A stretch of 64,000 bases of DNA from Mycoplasmopsis lipofaciens ATCC 35015 (lineage in GTDB: Bacteria; Bacillota_I; Bacilli_A; Mycoplasmatales; Metamycoplasmataceae): positions 62,001 through 126,000 of the forward strand of contig NZ_KK365990.1 in NCBI RefSeq assembly GCF_000686585.1. Reading direction: 5' to 3'. Below are positions 63,349-64,000 of this stretch, piece by piece. The position numbers and the translations under genes were made by a program. Every line of letters starts with the position of its first letter. Within the stretch, counting starts at the first letter, position 1. The notes beneath the pieces were generated by a model. It ran no database searches and was not told where the DNA came from. It saw only the letters and a program-made list of their open reading frames with translations.

Positions 63349-64000
63349 ACAAAAATTAGCTTTAAATAAGCGTTTAGCATTATTTATCCCTTATGTTATT
63401 ATTGCTATCTTTTTAATAATTTTACCCTTACTACTAATTTTAATTAATGCATTTATACCACGTAAAGATTTTGATTCTTTTTCATTAGTAAAAGAAAGAG
63501 GAACATGAGTAATTATTTCTCGCAGTTTAAGATTAGGAATATTTTCAAGTATTTTTTGTTTATTATTAGGCTTCCCTTTTGCTTATTTTGTAGCAATGAG
63601 TAAAAGTAAAATTTTGCCTGTCTATGCAATGAGTTTGGTGTTAAGTCCAATGATTATTTTTACAATTGCAAAAATATATGCAATTAGAGGATTCTTTCTT
63701 TCTTTTGTTCCTGAGGATAATTTGAATGCTGAATGGTTTATGATTTTAGCTATTACATATTTAAATTTACCTTACATTATAATGCCTTTATATACTGTTT
63801 TTAGAGATATGCCTAGAAATATAATTGAAGCAAGTTCTGATTTAGGATACAATAAATTTCAAACATTATTTAAAATAGTTATTCCTTATAGTTTTAAAGC
63901 AATTGTTAGTGGCTTTAGTTTAATTTTTCTAGCAGGTGCTACAACATTCGTTATTAGTTCTAAGTTACTACCAAATGGTGGTATATTGCAAACTATTGGA
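63332..64000 (+). CDS. potB: Spermidine/putrescine ABC transporter permease, 3' end outside window
   Basis: The first 223 residues are in the window. The frame starts at an ATG 17 bases inside the end of potA, so translation is coupled. The first span is at about 17-42. The PotB-type EAA loop that docks on PotA is visible: EASSDLGYNKFQTLFKIVIP. The window ends before the last span. Confidence 0.9.

Overview
The window reads as a low-GC mollicute chromosome. Nearly every long gene has in-frame TGA codons that must be read as tryptophan (translation table 4), and all coordinates below read through them. The P80/P60/HinT cluster, the wall-less gene set and the EzrA-like/ThiI pair fit the hominis group (Mycoplasma sensu lato). 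I cannot fix the species. A glycolipid head-group locus would suit a Mycoplasma fermentans-like organism, but that is inference. I saw no rRNA, tRNA, insertion sequence, prophage or CRISPR array.

Layout. 1-4016 (+): end of rnr, a TrmN6-like methyltransferase, metG. 4111-5931 (-): a DUF262/DUF1524 (GmrSD-type) protein preceded by an A16 tract framed by a 16-bp inverted repeat. 6056-12459 (-): a four-gene locus with a nucleotidyltransferase-aminotransferase fusion, a LicD-like transferase, a degenerate phosphohexomutase fused to a flippase-like membrane domain, and a second LicD gene split by a -1 frameshift at an A-AAA-AAC heptamer. 12605-17446: a small ABM-like protein, an unrecognised protein, then P80, lipoprotein P60 and HinT. 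17467-25489 (-): RNA uracil methyltransferase, a possible small RNA, rpmG (+), 5'-3' exonuclease, dnaE, tex. 25618-30594 (+): HAD phosphatase, ABC permease and ATPase, two half-size chromate transporters. 30711-37071: a very large SF1 helicase, a metallopeptidase, a NERD protein, a flavodoxin-fold reductase, an unknown protein and nusB. 37127-42353: ECF S component, phosphohexomutase, P-type ATPase. 42591-47121 (+): rpmF, EzrA-like protein, thiI, eno. 47172-57744 (-): transglutaminase-fold lipoprotein, CNNM protein, dnaB, rplI, gdpP, nfo, HAD phosphatase, a 37-residue basic protein, and metK behind a SAM-I riboswitch. 58047-64000 (+): a heterodimeric ABC exporter, then potA and the start of potB.

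The most interesting region is 6056-12459. It has the parts needed to activate an amino-alcohol or choline phosphate as a CDP ester (cytidylyltransferase fold fused to a class V aminotransferase), transfer it (two LicD proteins), and perhaps move lipid across the membrane (UPF0104-like domain). It may build phosphocholine/aminopropanediol or aminoethylphosphonate glycolipids. The fused mutase domain keeps the fold but has lost its metal ligands, so it looks like a pseudoenzyme.

Regulation visible in the sequence: many Rho-independent hairpins, often shared by convergent genes and sometimes containing stop codons; a SAM-I leader on metK whose downstream hairpin can bury the ribosome binding site; and many starts that lie 6-9 nt after a TATAAT box, implying leaderless mRNAs.
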